A stretch of DNA of 64,000 nt, from positions 1 to 64,000 of the forward strand of contig JBJORF010000002.1 in the NCBI GenBank assembly GCA_046049545.1, in the 5' to 3' direction. This DNA is from Romeriopsis sp046049545 (GTDB taxonomy: Bacteria; Cyanobacteriota; Cyanobacteriia; Leptolyngbyales; Leptolyngbyaceae). This document shows, in pieces, positions 41,603 to 50,202 of the stretch (the first letter of the stretch is position 1; every line of letters begins with the position of its first letter). The position numbers and the translations under genes are program-made. The notes under the pieces were generated by a model. The model made no database searches. It saw only the letters and a list, made by a program, of their open reading frames with translations, and was not told the origin of the DNA.

Positions 41603-41630
41603 ACCCGATCGTTTAAGCGATCGGGTTTTT
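41603..41630 (+). terminator. Terminator of rpaA
   Basis: ACCCGATCG (41603-41611) and CGATCGGGT (41618-41626) with a 6-nt loop and TTTTT at 41626-41630. It ends right at the 3' end of the convergent gene at 41630. Confidence 0.88.
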
Positions 41631-42088
41631 CATGCCCAATTCTCTAATGTCGGATCCTGCAAATCCGTCAACAAGCGGTCGAACTCACTGCGCGAAACCA
41701 CGATCGGCCTCTCCGTATTTTCCACAGTATCGAATACAACTAGCTCCATCCCCAAATTCAGCGCGTAAAACTGGAATAGCAAGTCAATCAACCCGATCGG
41801 GCTCAGCGATAACGCGGACAAATCCATCCCAGCGAGAATCTTCGCGGCAACATTTGCATCGGGGAATGCGTAGATTGCCGTTTTTTCTACGTGACTTTGT
41901 GTACGATGGTTAAGGGTGAAACTTACCCAAGCGTGATCGGGGCTTTGCAGGACAAAATATTCCGGGTATCGGAATTTACCTGCAAGTTGTCGAAGTACGG
42001 GCACAAAAGTTTCCGTAATTTGACGCATTTCCGGATCGTTCGGGGCATCCTGAACTAGAGCTTTGATCTGTTGATCGAGGTTCATCAT
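41630..42088 (-). CDS. Conserved hypothetical protein
   Basis: 152 aa, soluble; start at ATG 42088 or 42085 (MNLDQQIKALVQDAP). Not recognised as a named family. It reads like a real, well-mixed sequence, with EYFVLQSPDHAWVSFTLNHR and ERPIVVSRSEFDRLL. A role cannot be given. It converges on rpaA and is divergent from hetZ (about 95 bp). No signal peptide or membrane helix. Confidence 0.65.
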   Translation of the reverse strand: MMNLDQQIKALVQDAPNDPEMRQITETFVPVLRQLAGKFRYPEYFVLQSPDHAWVSFTLNHRTQSHVEKTAIYAFPDANVAAKILAGMDLSALSLSPIGLIDLLFQFYALNLGMELVVFDTVENTERPIVVSRSEFDRLLTDLQDPTLENWA

Positions 42089-42181
42089 CTACCGCTTCAT
42101 TGTATTTAGTGCATTTTGTCTGACAGTCAGGGGTTTTCGCTCGATTTTGAAGTCATCTATGCCAAAATCTGAGAGTGGGTC

Positions 42182-43366
42182 TTGATTTACCAAACGTTAG
42201 AACCAACACGGGAAATCTGCCAACGAGTGGATACTATCTTCCAATTTCTGTTAGCGGAACTCAAACATGAGACGAAGGCTTCCGATCGGCACTGTCAGGC
42301 TGTGGCCGGACGATTGGCGGAGGAAGTCGATCGGATTTGTACCGAGAGTAAACGCATTCAGGATTCGGGGGATGTAATGGAGTGGGCCTATGCCCTCGCC
42401 CGCCATCGCTTGCAGCAATGTCTTCATTATTATCGCCTCGGGTCGCGCCGGGGGCGGGTGGATTTGCACAGCACCTTGAGTGCCGTAGTCTACCGCTATA
42501 TCAATCCGGCCAAGAGTCAGTACAGCTACCAAGCGCGGCTGACCTTGATTGAGGACTTTTTGCAAGGCTTTTATATGGAAGCGCTGAATGCATTTCGGCG
42601 TGAGACCAAATTGCCGACGGATTATTGTCCCAAGAGCCTGATGGAACTGGCCGAATACATGGCGTTCACGGAGCGCTATGGCAAACGCCGGATTCCGCTG
42701 CCCGGTCGGCGCAATCAACAGCTGATCATCCTGCGGGCCCAGACATTTTCGCAGCAGCAGCCGGGGGAAACCCTGGTGGACATGGAACAGGCAGCGGAAG
42801 GAGGCATGTCGGATAGCGACGACTCCTACAATGTGGCCTCGATCCAGCGCCTGCGTGAACAAATGGTGGCCCAGGACCAGGAGCCAGCGGAGGATTCGCT
42901 GCGCCATTCGGTGGTGCAGGAACTGATCGCCTATTTACAAGAGCGCAAGCAGCAAGATTGCATTGATTATTTCATGCTGCGCTTGCAGGACTTGCCCGCC
43001 AACGAGATTGAACAGATTTTGGGGCTGACTCCACGTCAGCGGGATTATCTTCAACAGCGTTTTAAGTATCATTTGGTGCGATTCACCTTTACCCATCGGT
43101 GGGAATTGGTGCATCAATGGCTGGAGATTGACCTCGATCGTGATTTAGGTTTGCAGCCGAAGCAAATCGAACAGTTCGTCGCTCAGCTCACGGCCCAGCA
43201 ACAAGCGCTGCTGAAGCTCAAAAAGGAAAAGCGTCCGGATCAGGAAATTGCCAAGGCGATCGGCTGTACGGCCAATCAAGTCCAGAAGCAATGGTTCAAA
43301 ATTTTGGAACAAGCCTGGGAAATCCGTAACGAACAGTCCGGAGCAAGTAATCCCACGGATGAATAA
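42182..43366 (+). CDS. hetZ: HetZ-like regulator
   Basis: 394 aa. From memory of the family it matches HetZ: ELKHETKASDRHCQAVAGRL, CTESKRIQDSG, ARHRLQQCLHYYRLGSRRGR, and FTERYGKRRIPLPGRRNQQL followed by IILRAQTFSQQQPGET. HetZ is a DNA-binding regulator of early heterocyst differentiation in Anabaena, but homologues occur in non-heterocystous filaments. The C-terminal part has helix-turn-helix-like segments (NEIEQILGLTPRQRDYLQQR). Start is a TTG at 42182; no nearer ATG exists before residue 60. patU-like gene follows after 12 bp. Confidence 0.7.
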   Translation: MIYQTLEPTREICQRVDTIFQFLLAELKHETKASDRHCQAVAGRLAEEVDRICTESKRIQDSGDVMEWAYALARHRLQQCLHYYRLGSRRGRVDLHSTLSAVVYRYINPAKSQYSYQARLTLIEDFLQGFYMEALNAFRRETKLPTDYCPKSLMELAEYMAFTERYGKRRIPLPGRRNQQLIILRAQTFSQQQPGETLVDMEQAAEGGMSDSDDSYNVASIQRLREQMVAQDQEPAEDSLRHSVVQELIAYLQERKQQDCIDYFMLRLQDLPANEIEQILGLTPRQRDYLQQRFKYHLVRFTFTHRWELVHQWLEIDLDRDLGLQPKQIEQFVAQLTAQQQALLKLKKEKRPDQEIAKAIGCTANQVQKQWFKILEQAWEIRNEQSGASNPTDE

Positions 43367-43378
43367 GGATTTACAACG

Positions 43379-44392
43379 ATGGATCACGCGATGAATTACG
43401 AAAGCGAGTCTGACAGCGTTGCGCGGCAGCGTATGTTTATTCGTTTAGTGCGTCACTTAGGATTAGATCTCGGTTTAGACCTAGGACTGGCGGATGTTGA
43501 TTCCGAGCCCCTTGGGATTGAACGTTCATCGGAACCTTGGCTGAAGGCGCTGGATTCATCGACATTCCCTTCGGAATATTCACTCAACTCAGGAGAGATA
43601 CAGGCTGTGCAAGATCGTTTTTATGCACTGTTGAAACATCGTTTGCAGAGCGAGATTCAGCTCAACCCCCCGCTCTTCCCCTGGGAGCAGTCGATGGTCG
43701 AATATCAGGACGATGTGCCTGAAACTATTGCTGCTGCTGGTATTGATTTGCGATCGTTGTGGTTGGCGCAACTGCGTCGGCTCGCCTTACCCGTGACGTT
43801 GCCCGATGCGGTGTTGGCCCAGTTGTTGACCCAATGCCAAGCGCTGATGCAGCAACCGCTGCGCGAAGGGGCGAAGTTGGTTCAGGCGGTGGAAGCCCTC
43901 TTCCCCGGCGAACTGCGGGCGCTCAATCAGATGGCAGGTATGGTGATGGTGTCCCCGGCCCGATCGGGGTATGCCAGCTTGCAGGAAAAGTTGGGTGGCG
44001 ATTTTGCCCTCGACTATGATGCGGCGCAACCGACCCAGCAGATGGTGCTGTCGCTGTTGGCGGCGCGGGAGATCTTCAATGCCTTGCGCTTGAAGGTATC
44101 GGCGGCGCAACCGATGCAGCGCTACGAATGGGCGACGGATGCAGGTGTGCTGGTGCTGCAAACGCACTATCGGATCGATGCGACGGGTGTGAGCACCCTA
44201 CGGGTTGAGGCGATGGTGCCCTGCGGCAGTCAGTTGGAATTGCGCGGGGCGGATCGCCGATCGCTCGCGGAGTCCCAGGATGCGGGTCAGCTGACGGTTG
44301 AGTTAAGTGATTTGGATGTCCGCGCGTCGCTGACTTTGACGGTGCGCTTGGGCGATGATACGTTGACGTTTGCGATCCAGCCGGAAGCTTAG
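43379..44392 (+). CDS. PatU-like protein
   Basis: 337 aa, soluble. It lies 12 bp after hetZ, which is where patU3-type genes sit in filamentous cyanobacteria. Visible pieces are ARQRMFIRLVRHLGLDLGL at the start and LNPPLFPWEQSMVEYQ near residue 100, a stretch I associate with PatU/PatU3. AAGGAT lies about 9 nt before ATG 43379. In Anabaena, PatU3 antagonises HetZ in heterocyst patterning; that activity here is inferred from position and partial similarity. Confidence 0.6.
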   Translation: MDHAMNYESESDSVARQRMFIRLVRHLGLDLGLDLGLADVDSEPLGIERSSEPWLKALDSSTFPSEYSLNSGEIQAVQDRFYALLKHRLQSEIQLNPPLFPWEQSMVEYQDDVPETIAAAGIDLRSLWLAQLRRLALPVTLPDAVLAQLLTQCQALMQQPLREGAKLVQAVEALFPGELRALNQMAGMVMVSPARSGYASLQEKLGGDFALDYDAAQPTQQMVLSLLAAREIFNALRLKVSAAQPMQRYEWATDAGVLVLQTHYRIDATGVSTLRVEAMVPCGSQLELRGADRRSLAESQDAGQLTVELSDLDVRASLTLTVRLGDDTLTFAIQPEA

Positions 44393-44568
44393 ATCGAGTT
44401 GGCTTGGCGATCGTGATTCGCGATCGGGCGATCGCGATTGTTGAGTGATGTGCTAGACCGATCGGTTTTCTCAATTCTCCTGTTAATTGCATGATGCTCT
44501 GCTGCGTTGTGGTCTCCCGAGGGCCGATCGTGGTGGGGCATTTTTGTGTGGTGGCGATGATCGGGGTT

Positions 44569-44595
44569 GGTGGGTTCCGCGTTGCTCTACCCACC
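44569..44595. repeat. Short hairpin repeat, GGTGGGT type
   Basis: GGTGGGT (44569-44575) pairs with ACCCACC (44589-44595), followed by CTACG. Arms match the copy at 213-239. The upstream frame of the next gene reads through it, so the gene start is placed after it. Confidence 0.7.
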
Positions 44596-44642
44596 CTACG
44601 GGGGACTATCATGGTGGTTGGCGCGATCGGACTTCCCAATTT

Positions 44643-47012
44643 ATGTTTTCGTCTCGTTTTGCTTGGACTGCGCGGCTGCGGCAAATGACTCCGGTGGTGC
44701 GTGAGCCGTCGGAGAGCTCTTGGCTGTTGCGGCTGTTGGCGCAGGGGCTGGTGACGATCGGGATTTTGGCGACGGATACGGCGGCGGAGACGACGATGGC
44801 GCTGTGGGCGGTGCCGTTGAGTTTTTTGGGGGCTTATTGGAGTTGGCGAAATCGCGATCAGCGCAATGTGACGGTGAAGTTTTTGCTGGCGATCGGGATG
44901 ATGGTCGCGCTGGTGCTGTTTTTTCGGAATCTGATTTTTGGTGGGCTGAATGATACGCGGCTGACGTTGGCGGAGTTGTTGATTCAGGTGCAGGTGCTGC
45001 ACAGCTTTGATCTGCCGCGTCGCAAGGATCTTGGCTATTCGATGGTGATTGGTCTGATTTTAGTCAGTGTGGCTTCGACGTTGAGTCAGACGATGGTGTT
45101 TGGGTTGTGGTTGCTGTTGTTTTTAGCGATCGCGTTGCCCGTTTTGGTGATGGATTATCGATCGCGGTTGGGGCTGAAACATTGGGCCTGGACGGCGGCA
45201 AATAAAACTCAACGCTGGCGCGGTTTGCCGTTGCTGTTTGTGACGATCGTCGCGTTGGGGTTAGTGCTATTTGCGGTGATGCCGCGTTTGCCGGGGTATC
45301 AGATCCAAACGTTCCCGATGAGTTCGCAAATCGAGACGCAGCAGGAGTTTGACCAGGAACAGGTGCTGAATCCGGGCTATATTGGACGCGGAAAAGGCAA
45401 TGTGCCGGGCACTCGTCCGGGCCGGGGAACCGCGCCGGAGACGGGCAAAGGCGAAATTGATGACACGTTTTATTATGGGTTTAATACCAAGATTAATCAA
45501 AATCTGCGTGGCAAAATGACGGAAAAAGTCCTGATGCGAGTGCGATCGCAGGCGGAGGGTTTCTGGCGGGTGATGGCCTTCGATCGCTACACGGGCCAGG
45601 GCTGGGAGGTATCGCGCAATGAGCAGACCGATACGCTGACCCGCACGGCTTGGAGCTATCAGTTCTATCCGCCGAAGTGGAACAGCATTAATCGCACGAA
45701 GCGGGTGGTGCAGACCTATACGATGGTGGCGGATTTGCCGAATGTGATTCCGGCGATGACGGAGCCGAAGGAAGTCTACTTTCCGACGAAGGAGATTGCC
45801 ATCGATCGGGAAGATGGGCTGCGATCGCCCGTGGCGTTGACGGAAGGATTAACTTATACCGTTGTCTCCGATGTGCCTTTCCGCGATCGCAATCTCCTGC
45901 AAAAAGCCCGCAGCATCTACACGCCAAAATTAGTCAACGCTGCGGCCAAAAATCCCTACGCCCAAATCGACCCCGCACTCAAAGCGAAACTGGCAAAACT
46001 CGCTGGAGAAATGCTTGCCCAGGCAAATAGCCCCATTACCAGTGACTACGAAAAAGCCCTGTACCTGGCCCAGGCAGTGAAGCAACGCTATCAGATCCAA
46101 ATGGATTTGCCATTTCTGGACGACAAAGAAGATCTGGTGGATGCCTTTTTCTTCAAATACAAAGGCGGCTATCCTGATCACTTCGCCACGGCCTACACCA
46201 TGCTGCTGCGCTCGATCGACCTCTCAGCGCGTCTGGTCACGGGGTTTTCCCCCGGTCAGTTCAACCCGTTCACGGGCTACTACGTGGTGAAAAATACTGA
46301 TGCCTACGCCATGACGGAGGTGTATTTCCACAAGCACGCCTGGATGACCTTCGACCCGTTGCCCGGTCATCCGCTGATGCCGCCAACGCCGGAAGAATAT
46401 CAGCCTTTCAGTGCGCTCAAGGCTTTCTGGCAGTGGGTGGCGGGTTGGCTACCGTCGCCAGTGACGGGCTGGTTGAGTTGGGTGTTTGGGGGGGTGGTGA
46501 CATTTTTGGCGGGGTTGATTGGCGGCTTTTTGCGGCTGTTTTGGCAGGGCTGGTGGGGCTGGTTTTTGGGGATTATCAGCGCGATCGGTTTGGCCCTAGC
46601 GGGGTGGCTCCTGTGGCTGGGCTATCAGCGCTGGCGTTACCGTCGGCAGTTGCAGCGGTTGGAGCCGATGGCGCGGCTGTATCAAGAATTTGTCGATTGG
46701 GTGGCAACTCAAGGCATCCCCAAGCATCCTGCCCAAACCCCGAACGAGTATGCACGTCGGTTAGGGCAACGCGGCTTTTTAGTGGGGCAGATGGCTCCTC
46801 AAGCAATTACCCAGGCTTATCTGGGCTGGCGCTACGGGGGACAAATCCCGGCGGATCTGCGATCGCTCCAGCAATCCCTGCGCCACATGCAGCGCCAGCG
46901 CCGTCAGCAAGCTATCCAACAGTTGCCCCAAACTCTCATGCGGCAATTCCAGCAGCAGCGGCGGCGCTGGTCAATGCGAAGAATTCCGGGTCGAAAAATC
47001 GCTCTAAAATAA
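44643..47012 (+). CDS. TgpA-like membrane protein with degenerate transglutaminase core
   Basis: 789 aa. The N-terminal part (about 1-220) has six or so membrane helices (DUF3488 type). A periplasmic transglutaminase-like region spans about 300-600 and a helix lies near 640-670. In the active-site stretch GGYPDHFATAYTMLLRS a Pro stands where the catalytic Cys of GxCxHFA is expected, and DAYAMTEVYF has Tyr instead of the His of DAHAW. Only the last Asp (FDPLPG) remains. It is therefore probably not an active transglutaminase. I recall the same change in other cyanobacterial homologues. ATG 44643 follows the hairpin repeat. Confidence 0.85.
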   Translation: MFSSRFAWTARLRQMTPVVREPSESSWLLRLLAQGLVTIGILATDTAAETTMALWAVPLSFLGAYWSWRNRDQRNVTVKFLLAIGMMVALVLFFRNLIFGGLNDTRLTLAELLIQVQVLHSFDLPRRKDLGYSMVIGLILVSVASTLSQTMVFGLWLLLFLAIALPVLVMDYRSRLGLKHWAWTAANKTQRWRGLPLLFVTIVALGLVLFAVMPRLPGYQIQTFPMSSQIETQQEFDQEQVLNPGYIGRGKGNVPGTRPGRGTAPETGKGEIDDTFYYGFNTKINQNLRGKMTEKVLMRVRSQAEGFWRVMAFDRYTGQGWEVSRNEQTDTLTRTAWSYQFYPPKWNSINRTKRVVQTYTMVADLPNVIPAMTEPKEVYFPTKEIAIDREDGLRSPVALTEGLTYTVVSDVPFRDRNLLQKARSIYTPKLVNAAAKNPYAQIDPALKAKLAKLAGEMLAQANSPITSDYEKALYLAQAVKQRYQIQMDLPFLDDKEDLVDAFFFKYKGGYPDHFATAYTMLLRSIDLSARLVTGFSPGQFNPFTGYYVVKNTDAYAMTEVYFHKHAWMTFDPLPGHPLMPPTPEEYQPFSALKAFWQWVAGWLPSPVTGWLSWVFGGVVTFLAGLIGGFLRLFWQGWWGWFLGIISAIGLALAGWLLWLGYQRWRYRRQLQRLEPMARLYQEFVDWVATQGIPKHPAQTPNEYARRLGQRGFLVGQMAPQAITQAYLGWRYGGQIPADLRSLQQSLRHMQRQRRQQAIQQLPQTLMRQFQQQRRRWSMRRIPGRKIALK

Positions 47013-47057
47013 ATCTCAGTAAAATGAGGGAATCGTTTCAAATCCTGTGGTTGGGCT

Positions 47058-47930
47058 ATGTTTCAACGCTTGCTGATCTGTACTGATCTGAATGACGGTT
47101 TGCAACAATTGGGCCGATCGATCGCCAGTTTCGCGGCGATCGGGGTGCAGCATATTACGTTCCTCAGTAGTAAACCGATCGAAGAAACCAAGGGTGTGCC
47201 CCGGCTCGAAGCTAGCGAAATTGCCAAAGTCAAAGCGGCGGTTCAGCACTGGCTGCCGGAGACCTTGCCGATCGCCGTTGACATCGAAGTGCAGATGGGC
47301 CGCGCGACGGATGTGATTTTGGCGGTGGCAGCGCAGTCCCAGGCGGATCTGATTGTGCTGGGTACCGCGAGTAAAACGAATCTGAATGAAAAACTCTTCG
47401 GCAGTACGACGATCGATCTGGCGAAAAAAACGACGATTCCGCTGCTAATTTTTCGCCCCCAATTGCTCGATGTGATGACCCGTGAGGAACTGGATCTCCG
47501 CTGCGGTGAGCTCTTCCAGCGCTTGCTGATTCCCTATAACGGCAGTCCAGCGGCGCAGCATATCGTCGATCGGGTCGTGGCGCTGAATCAACCGCAAGGC
47601 ACCGTTGGGCGCGCTACCCTTTGCTGGGTGAATGCCGATCGTAACTGGCTCTCCCTGCCGGAAACGGAGCAAGCGGCCCAAATCGAGCAACAACTGACCC
47701 CCGCTGAGACAAAGCTGCAAGCAGCGCAGATTACTAGCGATCGGGCGGTGCATCAGGGCAGTGCGCTCCAAGGGATCTTGGCGACGGCGCGGGAAGCGGA
47801 CATTACCGCGATCGCCATTGCCTCCAATAGCCTGGGGACGCTGTTGGAATGGACGACACCCAGTCTGACGGGGGATTTGATCCGGCAGAGTTGGTATCCG
47901 CTGTTGTTCTTCCCGCAGCCTGCTAAATAA
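47058..47930 (+). CDS. Tandem universal stress protein
   Basis: 290 aa with two Usp domains. The first (1-140) starts MFQRLLICTDLNDGLQQLG and has the nucleotide-binding loop LIVLGTASKTNLNEKLFGST. The second (about 150-290) starts QRLLIPYNGSPAAQHIVDR but lacks the G-2x-G-9x-G run, so only the first may bind ATP. Usp proteins help cells survive stress; the target is unknown. It lies 45 bp after the transglutaminase-like gene. Confidence 0.85.
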   Translation: MFQRLLICTDLNDGLQQLGRSIASFAAIGVQHITFLSSKPIEETKGVPRLEASEIAKVKAAVQHWLPETLPIAVDIEVQMGRATDVILAVAAQSQADLIVLGTASKTNLNEKLFGSTTIDLAKKTTIPLLIFRPQLLDVMTREELDLRCGELFQRLLIPYNGSPAAQHIVDRVVALNQPQGTVGRATLCWVNADRNWLSLPETEQAAQIEQQLTPAETKLQAAQITSDRAVHQGSALQGILATAREADITAIAIASNSLGTLLEWTTPSLTGDLIRQSWYPLLFFPQPAK

Positions 47931-48086
47931 TCGCGCTGGCTAAATAATCGTGTCGGCTAAATAATCGCGCCGATCGTGACTCCAAAAATTCGATTATCCT
48001 GGGAAAGCGTGCTTTTCGCCCGCCAGCGCTTTTTTGTTTAAGCCTGTCCCCCATTCTCGTGTCTGAACTTTTGAGTAGGTAGAACT

Positions 48087-48740
48087 ATGAGCCAAGCAAC
48101 GACGCCAGCGGCGACTCTGCAACAACTGCAATGGCGCTACGCCACCAAGGTCTTTGACCCCGCCCAAAAAATCGCCGATGAAGCCTGGCATGTCCTGGAA
48201 CAAAGCCTGGTGCTGTCGCCTTCTTCCTTTGGTTTGCAGCCCTGGAAATTCTTCGTGGTGCAAAATCCCGCAATCCGTCAGCAACTCCTCGACTTTTCCT
48301 GGAAACAAGCCCAGGTGGTGGATGCTTCCCATTTGGTCGTATTCGCCGTGCGGAAGGGGCTGAATGCGGCGGATGTCGATCGCTACATCGATCGCATGGC
48401 GACCGTGCAGGGCGTTCCGGCGGAAAATCTGGCGGGCTTTAGCGGTATGGTGAAGGGCTTTATGGAGAAGCCGCCCTACCCGCTGGATATGGATGGTTGG
48501 TGTACGCGTCAGGTCTATATTGCCCTGGGTCAGTTTATGACCGCCGCCTCGATGATGGGAATCGATACTTCACCGCTGGAGGGTTTTGCACCGTCCAAGT
48601 ATGACGAGGTGCTGAAGCTGGGTGAGCAGGGTTATGCGTCGGTGGTGGTCTGCTGTGCAGGCTATCGATCGGGCGATGACAAGTACGCCCAGAAGCCGAA
48701 GGTGCGCTATCCCACGGAAGAAGTCGTGCAATATATTTAA
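48087..48740 (+). CDS. Nitroreductase-family NAD(P)H oxidoreductase
   Basis: 217 aa FMN-dependent nitroreductase. RYATKVFDPAQKI is the N-terminal FMN-binding signature; SPSSFGLQPWKFFVV follows, and CCAGYRSGDD near the C-terminus is the usual end motif (GYRxxDDxxA). It transfers electrons from NAD(P)H to nitro or quinone compounds. ATG 48087 with GTAGG upstream. It is alone on the plus strand. Confidence 0.92.
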   Translation: MSQATTPAATLQQLQWRYATKVFDPAQKIADEAWHVLEQSLVLSPSSFGLQPWKFFVVQNPAIRQQLLDFSWKQAQVVDASHLVVFAVRKGLNAADVDRYIDRMATVQGVPAENLAGFSGMVKGFMEKPPYPLDMDGWCTRQVYIALGQFMTAASMMGIDTSPLEGFAPSKYDEVLKLGEQGYASVVVCCAGYRSGDDKYAQKPKVRYPTEEVVQYI

Positions 48741-48773
48741 TTCATTGCCCTGCCAAGCTGAAATTTGTGGCGT

Positions 48774-48810
48774 AAAAAATTCCCCCAGACCATGACCAGC
48801 CTGGGGGAAT
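48774..48810 (-). terminator. Terminator of the YkvA-like gene
   Basis: TTCCCCCAG (48780-48788) pairs with CTGGGGGAA (48801-48809). Read on the minus strand, a run of six T follows (complement of 48774-48779). It may also end the nitroreductase transcript weakly. Confidence 0.8.
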
Positions 48811-48868
48811 ACTTGGAGAAACTCACGCTACAAATCTGTTCACTTAAGGCAATGCGGTAGAGATCACG

Positions 48869-49177
48869 CTACTCAACTTCAACCGCGTTGACATCAACCA
48901 TTTCCGTTGTTGCAGCGGTGTCGGCGGGGGCATCTTTTTTTTGCTTGGAAGCCGTGACCCGATCACGCAACACGCCCGTTAATTCTGTCGCCAACATGGT
49001 GATTACAACGACATCATCAATTTGACCAATGAACGGGAAAATGTCAGGAATCAAATCGATCGGGCTGAGCAGATAAACCAAAGTGCCTGCGATCACCCAC
49101 CAACGGTACTTGGGATTGCTGACCAAGTTGCGATACCAGTTGTAGATCGATTCGAGGGAAAACGTGTTGTTTGCCAT
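48869..49177 (-). CDS. YkvA/DUF1232 membrane protein
   Basis: 102 aa. The core WWVIAGTLVYLLSPIDLIPD followed by FPFIGQIDDVVVI is the DUF1232 signature, with two weak membrane helices. The charged tail has Ala/Thr/Val. Function of the family is unknown. A TTGAAGGAA Shine-Dalgarno-like run lies just upstream of ATG 49177. A terminator follows at 48774-48810. Confidence 0.88.
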   Translation of the reverse strand: MANNTFSLESIYNWYRNLVSNPKYRWWVIAGTLVYLLSPIDLIPDIFPFIGQIDDVVVITMLATELTGVLRDRVTASKQKKDAPADTAATTEMVDVNAVEVE

Positions 49178-49658
49178 GACCGGAAAACTCCTTGAAGGAA
49201 AGTTAGTTGTGCAGTAGTTGCCGACTTGTGAGTTCCGGGGGCGGGGTACTGATGGCGCTTGGCCTAGGCCGCTCTTGCGTTTCTCACACTGTTATCTTCG
49301 CAGAGGGAAATGGGTTTTCCCAGGGTTTTTTCGGGTGCTAACCGATGCGCAAAATGGGGGCTAACCGAAGACCGAACTGCGGGCCGTAAAGGGTTTGGTG
49401 GGGTTTGCCGAAGGTATAGCGGGCCAGTGGTTCCTTGAACTTCGATTGTGCGATGGGTGATGGGACGATCGCTAGTCATTGCCCTAGGGCATGTCATCAA
49501 CTGAGCCAGATGACGACAGCAATACTGAATCAATCCCTCCAAAGAATGGGCGGATAGGGGCAATTTAGCACTGAAGATTTCGCACTGAATTATTGTTTAA
49601 TGACAATCGATGGCTCACGTTCAACATGGCGCTTATGAATGTTTTAGGCTCGACTTGT
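49178..49658. other. Intergenic stretch, no gene supported
   Basis: About 480 bp. A minus frame at 49264-49563 (99 codons) exists but its product is Pro/Arg/Ser-rich, has no family resemblance and no ribosome site. CCCTAGGG forms a small palindrome near 49485. A promoter for the YkvA-like gene must lie in the left part. Nothing else was recognised. Confidence 0.45.
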
Positions 49659-50141
49659 ATGCGTTTCTCGCTAGCGCTGTTGCCGATCGGCCTCACCAGT
49701 TGTCAGCTATTACCCACGCAAACCCGCACCGCACCATCACCCAGCCCAACGTCCCCCACCATTCCCGCGAGCCGTCAGGCCCAGGCTTATATCGGCGCGA
49801 TGAACCGGAGTCAGCAGGCGGTGTTTCTGGAGAAAAGTGAATTTGCCGCCTCTCTAGCGGAACTGGAAATGAAACTGCAACCGGGAGCCTACACCTACAG
49901 CGTCAAGCCGCAATCCAGCACCCCAAAATCCGTCCTTCATCTCGCCACAACAACCCAACCCGGCGAACCGAATTTCTTGGGACTGGTCTATGTCGTCACC
50001 GATGCGAATGATGAAACTGTTACCGTGAGCCAGATCTGCCAAACGACGGAACTGATCACCCCCGACATAAAATTCACCCCACCATCGACCCAAGAAACTG
50101 ATCCAATTCCTTGTCCACCGGGTTTTGAAGTCAATCCCTAA
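49659..50141 (+). CDS. Type IV pilin-like G/H lipoprotein
   Basis: 160 aa from ATG 49659. The start MRFSLALLPIGLTSC is a short lipoprotein signal with the lipobox LTSC (Cys 15). A Ser/Thr/Pro linker leads to a pilin-like domain, with AQAYIGAMNRSQQAVFLEKS as in cyanobacterial 'type IV pilin-like G and H' proteins. There is no prepilin cleavage site, so it is not a pilin. Earlier starts (ATG 49626, TTG 49593) give no signal peptide. It converges on the aminotransferase gene. Confidence 0.75.
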   Translation: MRFSLALLPIGLTSCQLLPTQTRTAPSPSPTSPTIPASRQAQAYIGAMNRSQQAVFLEKSEFAASLAELEMKLQPGAYTYSVKPQSSTPKSVLHLATTTQPGEPNFLGLVYVVTDANDETVTVSQICQTTELITPDIKFTPPSTQETDPIPCPPGFEVNP

Positions 50142-50202
50142 AACTGCAAAAGCCCCACCAGAAATGTTTCCAGCGGGGCGATCGCATTCAATTCACAGCA
50201 AT

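Noticed and set aside
49264..49563. Minus frame of 99 codons between the YkvA-like and lipoprotein genes
   Set aside because: No ribosome site, no recognisable family, Pro/Arg/Ser bias.
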